Assembly: GCF_037095755.1 (NCBI RefSeq)
Contig: NZ_JBAWKJ010000002.1
Coordinates: 1,261,748-1,325,747, forward strand
DNA from: Sphingopyxis sp. CCNWLW2
Lineage (GTDB): Bacteria > Pseudomonadota > Alphaproteobacteria > Sphingomonadales > Sphingomonadaceae
Direction: 5' to 3'
Length of the DNA stretch: 64,000 bases
Position numbers and translations under genes: made by a program
Notes under the pieces: generated by a model
The model's input: the letters and a program-made list of their open reading frames with translations, nothing else
Told to the model about the DNA's origin: nothing
Database searches by the model: none
Shown: in pieces, positions 29,711 through 38,046 of the stretch
Position numbering within the stretch: position 1 is the stretch's first letter
Layout: each line of letters begins with the position of its first letter

Positions 29711-30184
29711 ATGATCTACTCGACCGCCACCGTACCGGTAAATCCGCAAGGCGAAACCAGGCTCACCCGCGAGCAGGTCTGGAAGGGCCTCGAACTCAAG
29801 GCGCGCGACGCGCGCCTGTTCCTTCCCCCGGGCCTCTGCACTCGCTGCGACGTCACGGAGGAAAGCCCGACGCACTTCGTCCGTGATGCGACGATTGCCG
29901 GCGCTGACCTCCGCGAAATCATCACGCTTGAGCCGCAGCACAAAGTCACCTTCTTCCAGGCGACCGGCCCGCGTGAAGGCGCGATCATCAATGAACTGTT
30001 CGAGGATGGCGCCGGCGAGCTGCAGCTGAAATTCTACTGCTATCTCGGGCTGCGCGACAAGGAACCGGGCGGCACCGAGGAACGGGCCGAGCAAGCGCAG
30101 TTCGACAGCGACGCAGGCTACAAGGCTGCCCTCCTGTCCACACTCAAGCGCACCCGCGAAATGCTCGCCGCGGGCGAGCTCTGA
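29711..30184 (+). CDS. SRPBCC superfamily protein, AtaL/DUF1857 type
   Basis: A 157-residue protein of the DUF1857 (AtaL-like) group of START-domain folds. Recognisable are the opening TATVPVNPQGETRLTREQVW, the middle DLREIITLEPQHKVTFFQ and the phrase LQLKFYCYLGLRDKEPG. The fold encloses a hydrophobic pocket and members occur beside biosynthetic or xenobiotic-degrading enzymes, but the activity is unknown. It precedes the Old Yellow Enzyme gene by 39 bases on the same strand and is probably co-transcribed. A broken SRPBCC gene lies just downstream of the pair. Confidence 0.82.
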   Translation: MIYSTATVPVNPQGETRLTREQVWKGLELKARDARLFLPPGLCTRCDVTEESPTHFVRDATIAGADLREIITLEPQHKVTFFQATGPREGAIINELFEDGAGELQLKFYCYLGLRDKEPGGTEERAEQAQFDSDAGYKAALLSTLKRTREMLAAGEL

Positions 30185-30223
30185 TCCTCCGCCCCTCACC
30201 ATATAGAAACAAGGAGAATTCCC

Positions 30224-31291
30224 ATGACCGACATCTGGTCCCCCATAAAGCTTGGCACCCTGCAACTGCCGCATCGCCTCGCCATGGCGCCGATGACGCG
30301 CAGTCGCGCCAAAGCCGACGGCACGCCCGGCGACCTCGCCCCCGAATATTACGCCCAGCGCGCGACGATGGGCTTGCTCATCACCGAAGGCACCCAGCCT
30401 TCCGAGGATGGGCAAGGCTATATGAACACGCCGGGCATCTACACCGATGCGCATGTCGCCGGTTGGCACCAGGTGACCGACGCCGTTCACAAGGCCGATG
30501 GCCGGATCTTCGTCCAGCTCATGCATGTCGGCCGCAGGTCGCATCCGGACAATACCGCGCGTCATCGCCAGCCGGTCGCCCCCTCGGCGATCGCCCCTGG
30601 AGAGCAGATGTTCACGCCGCAAGGCATGCAGACAGTGCCTGAGCCACGCGCGCTCACGACCGCCGAAGTCCGGCAGACCATCGCCGACTTCGCGCATGGT
30701 GCAGCCCGCGCGATCGAGGCGGGCGCAGACGGCGTCGAGGTACACGGCGCGAACGGCTATCTGGTGCATCAGTTCCTCGCGCCGAATGCGAATGAGCGTA
30801 GCGATGAATATGGCGGCTCGCTCGAGAACCGCGCGCGGTTCGCGATCGAGGTCGTGCGGGCGATCGTCGCTGAGATCGGGCCTGACAAGACGGCGATCAG
30901 GCTGTCCCCCGGGCTGCCGACAGGCGGCATCGTCGAAGGGAACGAAAACGACGATCTCTACCGCTATCTGGCCGCGGAGTTCGGCAAGATCGGCATTGCC
31001 TATCTTCACGTCCTCCATATCGGCAATGAGGCCCTGCTCGCCGACATGCGCAAGGCGTTCGGCGGCGTCTTGATCGTCAACCGCCCGGGCCGTTCGCGCG
31101 AGCAGGTCGGGTCCGATGTAGCAGCCGGTGTCGCCGACATCGAAGCGCTGGGCTCGATGGCACTCGCCAATCCGGATCTCATTGCGCGCCTAAAAACGAA
31201 CGCACCGCTGAATGAACCACGGGTTCCGCTGTTCTATGCCGGCGGTGGCGCTGAAGGCTACACTGACTACCCCGCTCTGCAGCAGGTCTGA
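30224..31291 (+). CDS. Alkene reductase, Old Yellow Enzyme family (NemA-like)
   Basis: A 355-residue FMN enzyme that reduces activated C=C bonds with NAD(P)H and can act on N-ethylmaleimide, nitroesters or enones. Family marks seen: PHRLAMAPMTRSRA, the FMN/substrate pair in VHGANGYLVHQFLAPN (His and Asn), ERSDEYGGSLENRARF and the C-terminal phosphate-binding NRPGRSREQV. It is cytoplasmic. It is preceded by an AAGGAG ribosome site. Probable control by the divergent LysR regulator suggests induction by electrophiles. Confidence 0.93.
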   Translation: MTDIWSPIKLGTLQLPHRLAMAPMTRSRAKADGTPGDLAPEYYAQRATMGLLITEGTQPSEDGQGYMNTPGIYTDAHVAGWHQVTDAVHKADGRIFVQLMHVGRRSHPDNTARHRQPVAPSAIAPGEQMFTPQGMQTVPEPRALTTAEVRQTIADFAHGAARAIEAGADGVEVHGANGYLVHQFLAPNANERSDEYGGSLENRARFAIEVVRAIVAEIGPDKTAIRLSPGLPTGGIVEGNENDDLYRYLAAEFGKIGIAYLHVLHIGNEALLADMRKAFGGVLIVNRPGRSREQVGSDVAAGVADIEALGSMALANPDLIARLKTNAPLNEPRVPLFYAGGGAEGYTDYPALQQV

Positions 31292-31392
31292 CGTTTCGTC
31301 GGAGCAGGAAGGCAGCATCCCTGCCGCCTCCTGCTCCGCCGGCGACCTGACCTCAACCGTCGGGTCGAGATCACATTGTCAGGAAACTCATC

Positions 31393-31740
31393 ATGTCAGC
31401 CAATACCAATCGTCACAGCGCCTCACCGCTCGCGATCGCGGTCACGCGCGAAGCCGTGATCCCGCATGCCATGCAGCAGGACGTCTTCGATTTCGTGGCC
31501 GCCTAGGATGTGCTGTCAAAGATCCTGGGCCGCTACGGGCTAGTGCCCGCTGGTCGCGTTCGCCTCCGAGGTCCCAGGTCCGTGGGATCAGCCGGGTTTT
31601 CACCGGATCGTTCATCTCTCTGATGGCAGCATATTGACCGAGGATCTGACGCACCGGGATCGGCCTTCCACTTTTGCATACCAGGTCAGCAATCCTAGAG
31701 TTGCCTTGAAGCATCTCATGACCGAGACGCGCGGCCAATT
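31393..31740 (+). pseudogene. Broken SRPBCC-family gene
   Basis: The frame starts ATG at 31393 (MSANTNRHSASPLAIAVTRE) and continues into VIPHAMQQDVFDFVAA, an SRPBCC start, but a TAG stop falls at 31507-31509, codon 39. Beyond it, the frame shifted by +1 from 31571 recovers the rest of the domain: VPGPWDQPGFHRIVHLSDGS, then TEDLTHRDRPSTFAYQVSNP and ALKHLMTETRGQFWPV. So one nonsense codon and at least one frameshift have inactivated the gene. It lies beside the intact DUF1857/OYE pair and may be a former third member of that operon. Confidence 0.75.
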
Positions 31741-31808
31741 CTGGCCGGTAGTTGACTCTCCGCTTTTCGCGACGCGTCGGGAAAACCGGACATCCCGAGT
31801 ACCAGATC

Positions 31809-33371
31809 CTAGACCCCGTCCCCTTGCTCCTTCGCGAGCAACAGTTTGAGGTTCGCCTTGGTCACCTTTCCATAGGCCGAGCGAGGCAGTTCCGACCAAA
31901 AACGCACCTGCCGCGGAAGCTTGTAGGTCGCGATACGATCGCGGAGCCAGGACAATAGAGTCGATGCATCGAGGTATTGCTCGGGGGAAAGCACGCAAAT
32001 CGCTACCCCGATCTCGCCCCACACTGGATCGGGCACACCAACGACGGCTGCCTCGGCGATTGCAGGATGAGCCCTGATCGCTTCCTCAATCTCGAGCGGA
32101 TGAATATTCGATCCTCCCGAGATATACATGTCTGACGCGCGTCCCGTGATGAACAGGTCGCCGTCCTTGTCGAGATGTCCGAGATCACCGGTGCGGAACC
32201 AACCATCGCGAAAGGCGGCGGCATTCGCTTCCGGATTGTCGTGGTAGCCCGCGAAGACCGCAGGACCGCAAACACAAATTTCTCCCGTTTCGCCAGCTGG
32301 CAGCGACCGGCCCGCATCATCCTGGATCGACACCTGCATCCCCGTTCGCTCGCGCCCGCAGGTGCCGAGTTTGACGTCCGGCCCGTCGTCGGCGCAATGA
32401 TCGCGGGAAGGAAGCACCGTTATCGCGCCAGTGACTTCGCCGAGCCCGAAATATTGGACAAGGACCGGACCCAGGCGTTCGAGTGCGAGCTTCTGGTCGG
32501 CCCGGTACATGGGCGCCCCCGCATAAATGACGTGACGAAGCGAGCTATGGTCTGCCGACAACGAGGCGGGATGCTCGACAAGCAGCTTGAGGATCGTCGG
32601 CACCGTGAACATGTTGGTGACCCGCCAGCGCTCGACGAGCGCCCAGACGTCGGCTGGATCGAAGCTGTAGCCCGCCGGAATGATCGTTTTGGCGGCGCGC
32701 GCGATCTGGGTCAGCAAATGAACGCCCGCGCCATGCGTCAGCGGCGCCACGACCAGCGATGCATCGTCCTCGGTGGTACCCGGCAGGAGGTCGCATAGAT
32801 GGTTGACGATGACGAATGCCAGCTGGCCGTGGGTAAGGACAGCCGCCTTCGGCTTTCCGGTCGTGCCCGACGTGTAGAAGAACCAGCAGGGATCGTGATA
32901 GCGAACGGCGAGATCTTCGATCCGCGTTCCCTCGTGACGCGCGAGGCGCTCCTCATAATCGTCGAGGTCGTCCGATCCGATGAATATCGTCCTCTCGATC
33001 CCTGCAGCGGCGGCGTGATCCCGAAAAATGCTTTCGCAGATCATTGCGGCCGCGCCGCTCGATCGCGCGAGAGCCGCGACATCCTTCGGCGTCTGCCGGA
33101 AATTGGTCGGCACCCATATCGCGCCGATACGGAAACAGGCGAACATCGTTTCGATGAGCTGATTATTGTTGCGCGACTGGACGAGCACGCGGTCGCCGGC
33201 GCCGATGCCGACCTCAGCCAGCATCGCGGCTGCGGCATCGACGCGCCGATCGACATTCGCCCAGGTCCAGCTCTGGTCGCCCCAGACAATCGCAATGCGG
33301 TCGGGGTAGCGCCGCGCCGCCTGCCGGAGGAAATGGGCGATATTCATCACCCGATCGGAGGCGGGCGTCAT
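31809..33371 (-). CDS. Acyl-CoA ligase (AMP-dependent synthetase)
   Basis: A 520-residue ANL-superfamily ligase. The P-loop-like motif is FFYTSGTTGKPKAAVLTHGQ. The adenylate motif is YFGLGEVTGAI, and the hinge region is GWFRTGDLGHLDKDGDLFIT. The C-terminal domain has the catalytic Lys near SAYGKVTKANL. It activates a carboxylic acid to its CoA thioester via an acyl-AMP. The start is the ATG at 33371, overlapping the stop of the thiolase gene (ATGA). It is the last gene of an overlapping five-gene operon, so it probably activates the carboxylic acid produced by that pathway. Confidence 0.9.
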   Translation of the reverse strand: MTPASDRVMNIAHFLRQAARRYPDRIAIVWGDQSWTWANVDRRVDAAAAMLAEVGIGAGDRVLVQSRNNNQLIETMFACFRIGAIWVPTNFRQTPKDVAALARSSGAAAMICESIFRDHAAAAGIERTIFIGSDDLDDYEERLARHEGTRIEDLAVRYHDPCWFFYTSGTTGKPKAAVLTHGQLAFVIVNHLCDLLPGTTEDDASLVVAPLTHGAGVHLLTQIARAAKTIIPAGYSFDPADVWALVERWRVTNMFTVPTILKLLVEHPASLSADHSSLRHVIYAGAPMYRADQKLALERLGPVLVQYFGLGEVTGAITVLPSRDHCADDGPDVKLGTCGRERTGMQVSIQDDAGRSLPAGETGEICVCGPAVFAGYHDNPEANAAAFRDGWFRTGDLGHLDKDGDLFITGRASDMYISGGSNIHPLEIEEAIRAHPAIAEAAVVGVPDPVWGEIGVAICVLSPEQYLDASTLLSWLRDRIATYKLPRQVRFWSELPRSAYGKVTKANLKLLLAKEQGDGV

Positions 33372-34537
33372 GACCTGCGCTCCAGGACCGACACATAGTT
33401 GGTGACCGCGGCGCCCCCCATGTTGAACACGCCCGCGATACTGGCGCCGGGAACCTGCATGGCTTCGGCCTCGCCCGTCAACTGGATGCAAGCCATGACA
33501 TGCTGCGATACGCCGGTGGCGCCGATCGGGTGTCCGCGAGACTTCAGCCCACCCGACGGATTGACGGGAAGCCTCCCATCGCGGGCGGTCGTTCCATCGC
33601 GTACCACGCGATATCCTTCGCCGGGCGCCGCGAGCCCCATGGCTTCATATTCGATAAGCTCGGCGACGGTGAAGCAGTCATGGGTCTCGACAAGATCGAG
33701 ATCGCCGAGGCCGAGCGCAGCGTCGGACAGCGCCGTCGTCCAGGCGCGGCGCGCGCCCTCGAACGCGTGGGGATCGCGCCGCGAGAGCGGAAAATGATCG
33801 TTAACATGCGCTCGAGCGCGGAATCCGATCGCGCGCGCGAGTCCCGCCGCCGCGTCGGCAGAGGCGACGACGAGCGCCGCCGCGCCATCCGAGATGAGCG
33901 AGCAGTCGGTGCGGCGAAGCGGCGGCGCGACATAGGGATTGCGCTCGGAAACCAGATTGCAGAATTCGAAGCCGAGATCCTTGCGCATTTGGGCATAAGG
34001 ATTGCCGACGCCATTGGCATGGTTCTTGGCGGCGATCATCGCCAGTTCCTCGCTCCGATCGTCATAGCGCTCGAAATAGCCCGCCGCGATTTTGCCGAAT
34101 ACACCGGCAAAGCCGCCCTCGATCGCTGCTTCTTCGGGCCGGTAGCAGGCGGACAGCAGAATATCGCCGACCTCGGCGGTCGGCGTCGCCGTCATTTTCT
34201 CGGCGCCGAGGACGAGCGCGATCCGGCCTCGTCCGCTGGCAATGAAGTCGAGGGCGCCATAAAGCGCAGCCGAACCCGTTGCGCAGGCATTCTCCAAGCG
34301 CGTCGCCGGGACATGGGCCAGTTCGGGAACCGCGAGCGATGCGAGCGCGGCCTCGAAACCCTGGCGCGCGAAGCCCGCATTGAAGACGCCGGTATAGATG
34401 GCGTCGACCGCGTGCGGCGGCACGCCGGCGTGATCGAGCGCGCTCGCCGACACGCGCGCGAGCAGATGCTCGACGTCCGGCTCCTCGAGCCGGCCGAAGG
34501 GCGTATGGGCCCAGCCGACGATGACGGGTTCGATCAT
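33368..34537 (-). CDS. Thiolase-family acyltransferase
   Basis: A 389-residue thiolase. Cys in RLENACATGSAALYGALDF is the usual acyl-acceptor nucleophile. The C-terminal part carries VETHDCFTVAELIEYEAMG and the NPSGGLKSRGHPIGATG loop, with the catalytic His, and a final NMGGAAV. This form is closer to degradative thiolases and SCP2-like thiolases than to biosynthetic acetoacetyl-CoA thiolase. It would cleave a 3-oxoacyl-CoA with CoA. It overlaps the Dld-type gene upstream (ATGA at 34534-34537) and the ligase downstream. Confidence 0.88.
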   Translation of the reverse strand: MIEPVIVGWAHTPFGRLEEPDVEHLLARVSASALDHAGVPPHAVDAIYTGVFNAGFARQGFEAALASLAVPELAHVPATRLENACATGSAALYGALDFIASGRGRIALVLGAEKMTATPTAEVGDILLSACYRPEEAAIEGGFAGVFGKIAAGYFERYDDRSEELAMIAAKNHANGVGNPYAQMRKDLGFEFCNLVSERNPYVAPPLRRTDCSLISDGAAALVVASADAAAGLARAIGFRARAHVNDHFPLSRRDPHAFEGARRAWTTALSDAALGLGDLDLVETHDCFTVAELIEYEAMGLAAPGEGYRVVRDGTTARDGRLPVNPSGGLKSRGHPIGATGVSQHVMACIQLTGEAEAMQVPGASIAGVFNMGGAAVTNYVSVLERRS

Positions 34538-36240
34538 GCATTTTCTCCTGAGAGCGGGGCGTCGCGCCAGTCGGCGCCGACGGCGGTCAATCCGATGCCG
34601 GGATTGAAACGGTTGGTTGGATCGAGATTTCGATAGAAGGCTTCGAGCGCGGGTTTCGCGCGATATTGACGCCCGACATTATGCTCGGCGGGATATTCGG
34701 CGCCGCGAGTTTCGAAGCCTGCGAGGAGCGACGCCTTGACCGTGGCCGGATCGAAACCCCGCGCCACCAGATAGTCGAGATGAAAGACGTGGCAGAAGAA
34801 ATGCCCGTAGGCGAGGCGCGCCGCGACCGATCCGTGCGGGGGCGCCTCGTCGGAGCCATCCCAGGTCCGGGCGCTGCGCGGCAACGCCACGTCGAGCGAG
34901 ACGAGACCCGCAAACCTCGCAGAGTCAATGGCGAGCCGACGCACCGCCGCGCTCGCGACCACGAAGCGGTGCAGCATCGCCTTCGCCGCCTCGGCGGGCG
35001 AACATTCGAACATGGCCCCCTCATGCGCCGCAAAAGCCTTCTCGATCGCCGATCGGGTCCCTGTCACCCCATCGGCTTCGACCCGGAGGATGAGGTGGTG
35101 TTCGAAGCGGTCGCGCCACAGGCGAAGCCGGCGCGGCAGGTGCGGCGGGAGAAGTCTGCCGAGCCGGTAGAGGATCCGGTCAGACAGCGCGTCAACACCG
35201 AGACGGCCGCCCAGCGCATCGACCGCAGCCTTGGCCGCATAGAGCGCAGGGAGCCGTTTCGTCCCGAGAGCGCGGATCGCGTAGAAAATGTCGCGGCCGT
35301 AGCGATCGGCGGTATCGAAGGCCTCGCGGTGGATATATTCGGCCAGTATCGGCAGCGCATCCGGCGCTGCAAGCATCGTACGGCGCAGATCGGTCAGCAT
35401 CGCAGGATCGTTGGTGCCGACATAGAAGGTGGCGACACCCCGCGAACGCGCAAAGGTGTCGGTGCGGACAGCGAACACGGCTATCCGTCCAGCGCTTCCC
35501 GATGCCTCGTGCAAGCATCGCGGATCGGCGTTGAAGCGGGCCGGTCCCTGCTCGTCGATCGCGCGAACGCGCGCTTCATATCCGGTGTCCGAGGCGCGCG
35601 CCGTGGAATAGGCCGTGACGAAATCACCGCGTTCGAGGCGGTCCAGCATCTCGAGCGGTTCGCTGCCGAGGTCGACGCCGAGCCGGTTGACCAGCGAAAG
35701 CCGGCCTTCCTGATTCAGCCGCGCGTAGAGCGCCATCTCGGTATAGGCAGGTCCGCGGCGGATCAGAGCCCCCCCGGAATTGTTGCAGATGCCGCCCACC
35801 ACCGAAGCGCCGAAGCAGGTCGAACCGATCACCGAGTGCGGCTCGCGATCGTGCGGAGCGAGACGGGCCTCGAGCTCGGAGAGGCTGGTGCCCCCGATCG
35901 AGATCGCCTGCCGGGCGTCGTCGAGCAGATGGATCCCGCGAATGCGCGCCGTGCTGATGATCACCACGGGCCGATCGATCCGCGCGTCGGGCGTCGAGCC
36001 ACCAGTAAGACCGGTGTTCGCCGCCTGGACGATGATCGCGACATTCGCGCGAACCAGCAAGAGGAGCAGGCGCCACATCTGGGCCAGCGTCGCAGGCCGC
36101 GCCACCGCAAGAACATCACTCGCGGGGGTACGAAAGCCGCGGCGATAGCGCAGCGTGTCGTGATCGCGGGTGAGAAGGTGGCGGCGACCGACGACGGCAC
36201 AAAGGTCGATCAGCAGGCTTCGGCTGGCGGTCACCCGCAT
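34534..36240 (-). CDS. FAD-binding D-2-hydroxyacid dehydrogenase, Dld (quinone-linked) type
   Basis: A 568-residue flavoprotein of the Dld/VAO type. The FAD-binding PCMH part contains VIIVQAANTGLTGGSTPDAR, and SVIGSTCFGASVVGGICNNS follows, as in respiratory D-lactate dehydrogenase. The C-terminal region (LPPHLPRRLRLWRDRFEHHL and later) matches the membrane-association domain of Dld. It oxidises a D-2-hydroxy acid and passes electrons to the quinone pool on the inner side of the membrane. In this operon it probably oxidises a hydroxy acid intermediate of an unknown pathway and not lactate itself. It overlaps its neighbour genes on both sides. Confidence 0.85.
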   Translation of the reverse strand: MRVTASRSLLIDLCAVVGRRHLLTRDHDTLRYRRGFRTPASDVLAVARPATLAQMWRLLLLLVRANVAIIVQAANTGLTGGSTPDARIDRPVVIISTARIRGIHLLDDARQAISIGGTSLSELEARLAPHDREPHSVIGSTCFGASVVGGICNNSGGALIRRGPAYTEMALYARLNQEGRLSLVNRLGVDLGSEPLEMLDRLERGDFVTAYSTARASDTGYEARVRAIDEQGPARFNADPRCLHEASGSAGRIAVFAVRTDTFARSRGVATFYVGTNDPAMLTDLRRTMLAAPDALPILAEYIHREAFDTADRYGRDIFYAIRALGTKRLPALYAAKAAVDALGGRLGVDALSDRILYRLGRLLPPHLPRRLRLWRDRFEHHLILRVEADGVTGTRSAIEKAFAAHEGAMFECSPAEAAKAMLHRFVVASAAVRRLAIDSARFAGLVSLDVALPRSARTWDGSDEAPPHGSVAARLAYGHFFCHVFHLDYLVARGFDPATVKASLLAGFETRGAEYPAEHNVGRQYRAKPALEAFYRNLDPTNRFNPGIGLTAVGADWRDAPLSGENA

Positions 36241-36569
36241 TCTTCCAGTACGATCTCGAACGTCACGCCGACGGCATTCATGCCGCGAACGAAGCTGCCA
36301 TGTTCGGCGCGCGTGTCGGGACGGCAGACATAGCCTGTCAACGTCGAGCCGCCCGCCGCCGCAATCTCGCCAGACAAGCCGGCGACCTCGAGGCCGGGCC
36401 CCGAGATCTTCACAAGCTTGCCGTCCCGTTCGAGTACGGCTTCTACGAGACTCCCGACCGCGCCACGGATGCGGGCACCGGCCATGTCAGCGTCGCGAAC
36501 CGCGGCTTCAAGCGCTTCGGTTACGTCCTGATTGGGCTGCAGCTTGAGAATGATCATGCGGTGCATCAT
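36231..36569 (-). CDS. PPC (DUF296)-domain protein, second of a pair
   Basis: A 112-residue single-domain protein with the PPC/DUF296 fold: ILKLQPNQDVTEALEAAVRD, AGARIRGAVGSLVEAVLERD and the closing GMNAVGVTFEIVLEE. The domain forms trimers and in bacteria has no established biochemical role; in plants it is attached to AT-hooks. The ATG overlaps the stop of the first PPC gene (ATGA), and the stop overlaps the Dld-type start by ten bases. Two adjacent PPC proteins could form a hetero-oligomer. Confidence 0.78.
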   Translation of the reverse strand: MMHRMIILKLQPNQDVTEALEAAVRDADMAGARIRGAVGSLVEAVLERDGKLVKISGPGLEVAGLSGEIAAAGGSTLTGYVCRPDTRAEHGSFVRGMNAVGVTFEIVLEECG

Positions 36570-37123
36570 GCCGGCTCCGGATGGAAGATGATGAAGTTCG
36601 TCTCGTCGTCATGCCGGCGCGCGAACCGCGCGCCGTTCAACAGCGTCAAGTCGAGCATCATGCCCCCGGGACCGGCGATCGCCTTGCCGGCGATCAGGTG
36701 TCCGCCAACGGTCTGAAGCGAAGCGTCACAGAACACGGCATGACAATGTGTCGTTCGGCGCCCGTCCTCGTCGACGCCGACAATCCCCGCCCCGCCGACG
36801 ACCCGAGCAGGCGCGGTGATTTCGAATGGGCCGTGAAATGTCATCGGGGTGTCGCTGCCGCGACCGCCCGTCATCAACGTCAACGACGCGAGCGTTCCCG
36901 ACAGGAGCGTGAAGGTTCCGCCGAGCGCGCCTTCCGCGTCCAGCAAGGCATGGATCGCAGTGAAGATATCCTCCCCCTCGGCGAGATCGATCGACCGTCG
37001 GGTCGCGTCTGGAACCGCTGTCCACACCATGCGTGCCGCGTTGGGCGCACCGGGGTGCTCGACGACCAGCATGGGGCCCGCCATCGATCCCGTCGCGGTG
37101 GATATCATCATCTCTCCCTTCAT
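36566..37123 (-). CDS. PPC (DUF296)-domain protein, first gene of the operon
   Basis: A 185-residue protein. The PPC domain is seen in AEGEDIFTAIHALLDAEGAL, GTFTLLSGTLASLTLMTGG, and TVGGHLIAGKAIAGPGGMML. The histidines in THCHAVFCD and GGHLIAG might bind a metal, as proposed for bacterial PPC proteins. It is longer than the second PPC protein by an N-terminal strand block. An alternative start lies at 37111 or 37108. It is the first gene of the five-gene leftward operon and is divergent from the IclR regulator, which probably controls it. Confidence 0.78.
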   Translation of the reverse strand: MKGEMMISTATGSMAGPMLVVEHPGAPNAARMVWTAVPDATRRSIDLAEGEDIFTAIHALLDAEGALGGTFTLLSGTLASLTLMTGGRGSDTPMTFHGPFEITAPARVVGGAGIVGVDEDGRRTTHCHAVFCDASLQTVGGHLIAGKAIAGPGGMMLDLTLLNGARFARRHDDETNFIIFHPEPA

Positions 37124-37190
37124 CTTGTGGAGGAAATGCTAGGCGAGCGGGCTGCCGGCATGAATTCGCTTGCGCAGCGCGACCGGCATG

Positions 37191-37206
37191 TTGAACATAT
37201 ATTCAA
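37191..37206. promoter_or_regulatory. IclR-operator candidate TTGAACATATATTCAA
   Basis: TTGAA-N6-TTCAA is a 16-bp near-palindrome in the 118-base spacer between the PPC operon and the IclR gene, 36 bases before the IclR start. IclR-family regulators bind AT-rich inverted repeats of this size overlapping the promoters of divergent catabolic operons. A further TTGAA at 37224 may be a half site. Confidence 0.5.
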
Positions 37207-37241
37207 ACCTGAAGATCAATTATTGAACCGGGAGCGCAGAG

Positions 37242-38027
37242 ATGGAAGGCGGATCGAAGACGATCGACCGGGTGGGCTCCATACTTCGCGCGTTCGAGAA
37301 TGGTCCCGAGGGGGGCATGACGTCGCGCGAGGTCGCCGAGGCGACGACGTTCGACAAGGCGACGGCGTACCGCGCCCTCGTGTCCATGGCCCGCATCGGG
37401 CTGGTCGATCACGATCCCAAGAGCCGCAAGTACCGGCTTGGCGCCTATCTCTTCAGCCTCGGTGCGATCGCCGCGCGCCGTTTCTCGCTGCTGTCGCACG
37501 CCCGCGAGGTTATCGCCATGCTCGCGCGCGAGACCGGCGACACGGTATTCCTCTCTGTCCGCAACAAATATGACTCGGTCTGCATCGACTGCGCGATCGG
37601 AAGCTATCCGATCCGGGCGCAGACACTGTCTGTCGGCGAGAGCGTCCCGCTCGGCGTCAGCACCGCGGGCGTCGCGATGCTGTCGACAATGAGCGAGGAA
37701 GAGGTAAGGCATGCGATCCAGTATAATGCCGTCGCCATTTCGCGCTTCCGGACCGTCAAGCCCGACCAGATCTATGAGCATGTCAACCGGGCGCGCGAGC
37801 TCGGATATTCGCTTTATACCGGACAGATCATCGCCGGCATGGCGGGGCTCGGGCGCCCGATCCGCGACGTGCATGGGCGCGGTCTCGCGGTTATCAGCGT
37901 CACCGCCCTGATCGACCGGATGGGCGAGGGCCGGGTCAAGATGATCGACGGCCTGCTCAGCGAAGCCATTGCGGAGATCGAACAGCGCGCGCTTCTGATC
38001 GGGAACCGCCTCGAGACCTTTGCGTGA
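37242..38027 (+). CDS. IclR-family transcriptional regulator
   Basis: A 261-residue IclR regulator. The N-terminal winged helix (about 8-70) reads TIDRVGSILRAFENGPEGGM, EVAEATTFDKATAYRALVSM. The effector domain has ETGDTVFLSVRN and the typical C-terminal GRGLAVISVTALIDRMGEG. IclR proteins sense aromatic or hydroxy-acid intermediates and control catabolic operons. It lies between the five-gene PPC/Dld/thiolase/ligase operon on the left and the SDR/hydrolase operon on the right, which makes it the likely regulator of both. Confidence 0.92.
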   Translation: MEGGSKTIDRVGSILRAFENGPEGGMTSREVAEATTFDKATAYRALVSMARIGLVDHDPKSRKYRLGAYLFSLGAIAARRFSLLSHAREVIAMLARETGDTVFLSVRNKYDSVCIDCAIGSYPIRAQTLSVGESVPLGVSTAGVAMLSTMSEEEVRHAIQYNAVAISRFRTVKPDQIYEHVNRARELGYSLYTGQIIAGMAGLGRPIRDVHGRGLAVISVTALIDRMGEGRVKMIDGLLSEAIAEIEQRALLIGNRLETFA

Positions 38028-38046
38028 TGCCGAAATTCGGCTCCGT

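Noticed and set aside
29612..31018. Upstream extension of the LysR frame at 28718
   Set aside because: This part is antisense to the DUF1857 and Old Yellow Enzyme genes, and the LysR domain starts exactly at the ATG at 29611.
25613..31392. A second copy of the guaA 3' end as attR
   Set aside because: I looked for CGAGTGGGAATGA-like sequence downstream and found no convincing match; an alignment search is needed.
31212..31637. A plus-strand frame running from the Old Yellow Enzyme gene into the pseudogene region
   Set aside because: It is out of frame with both and encodes no conserved domain; the recognisable SRPBCC sequence lies in two other frames.
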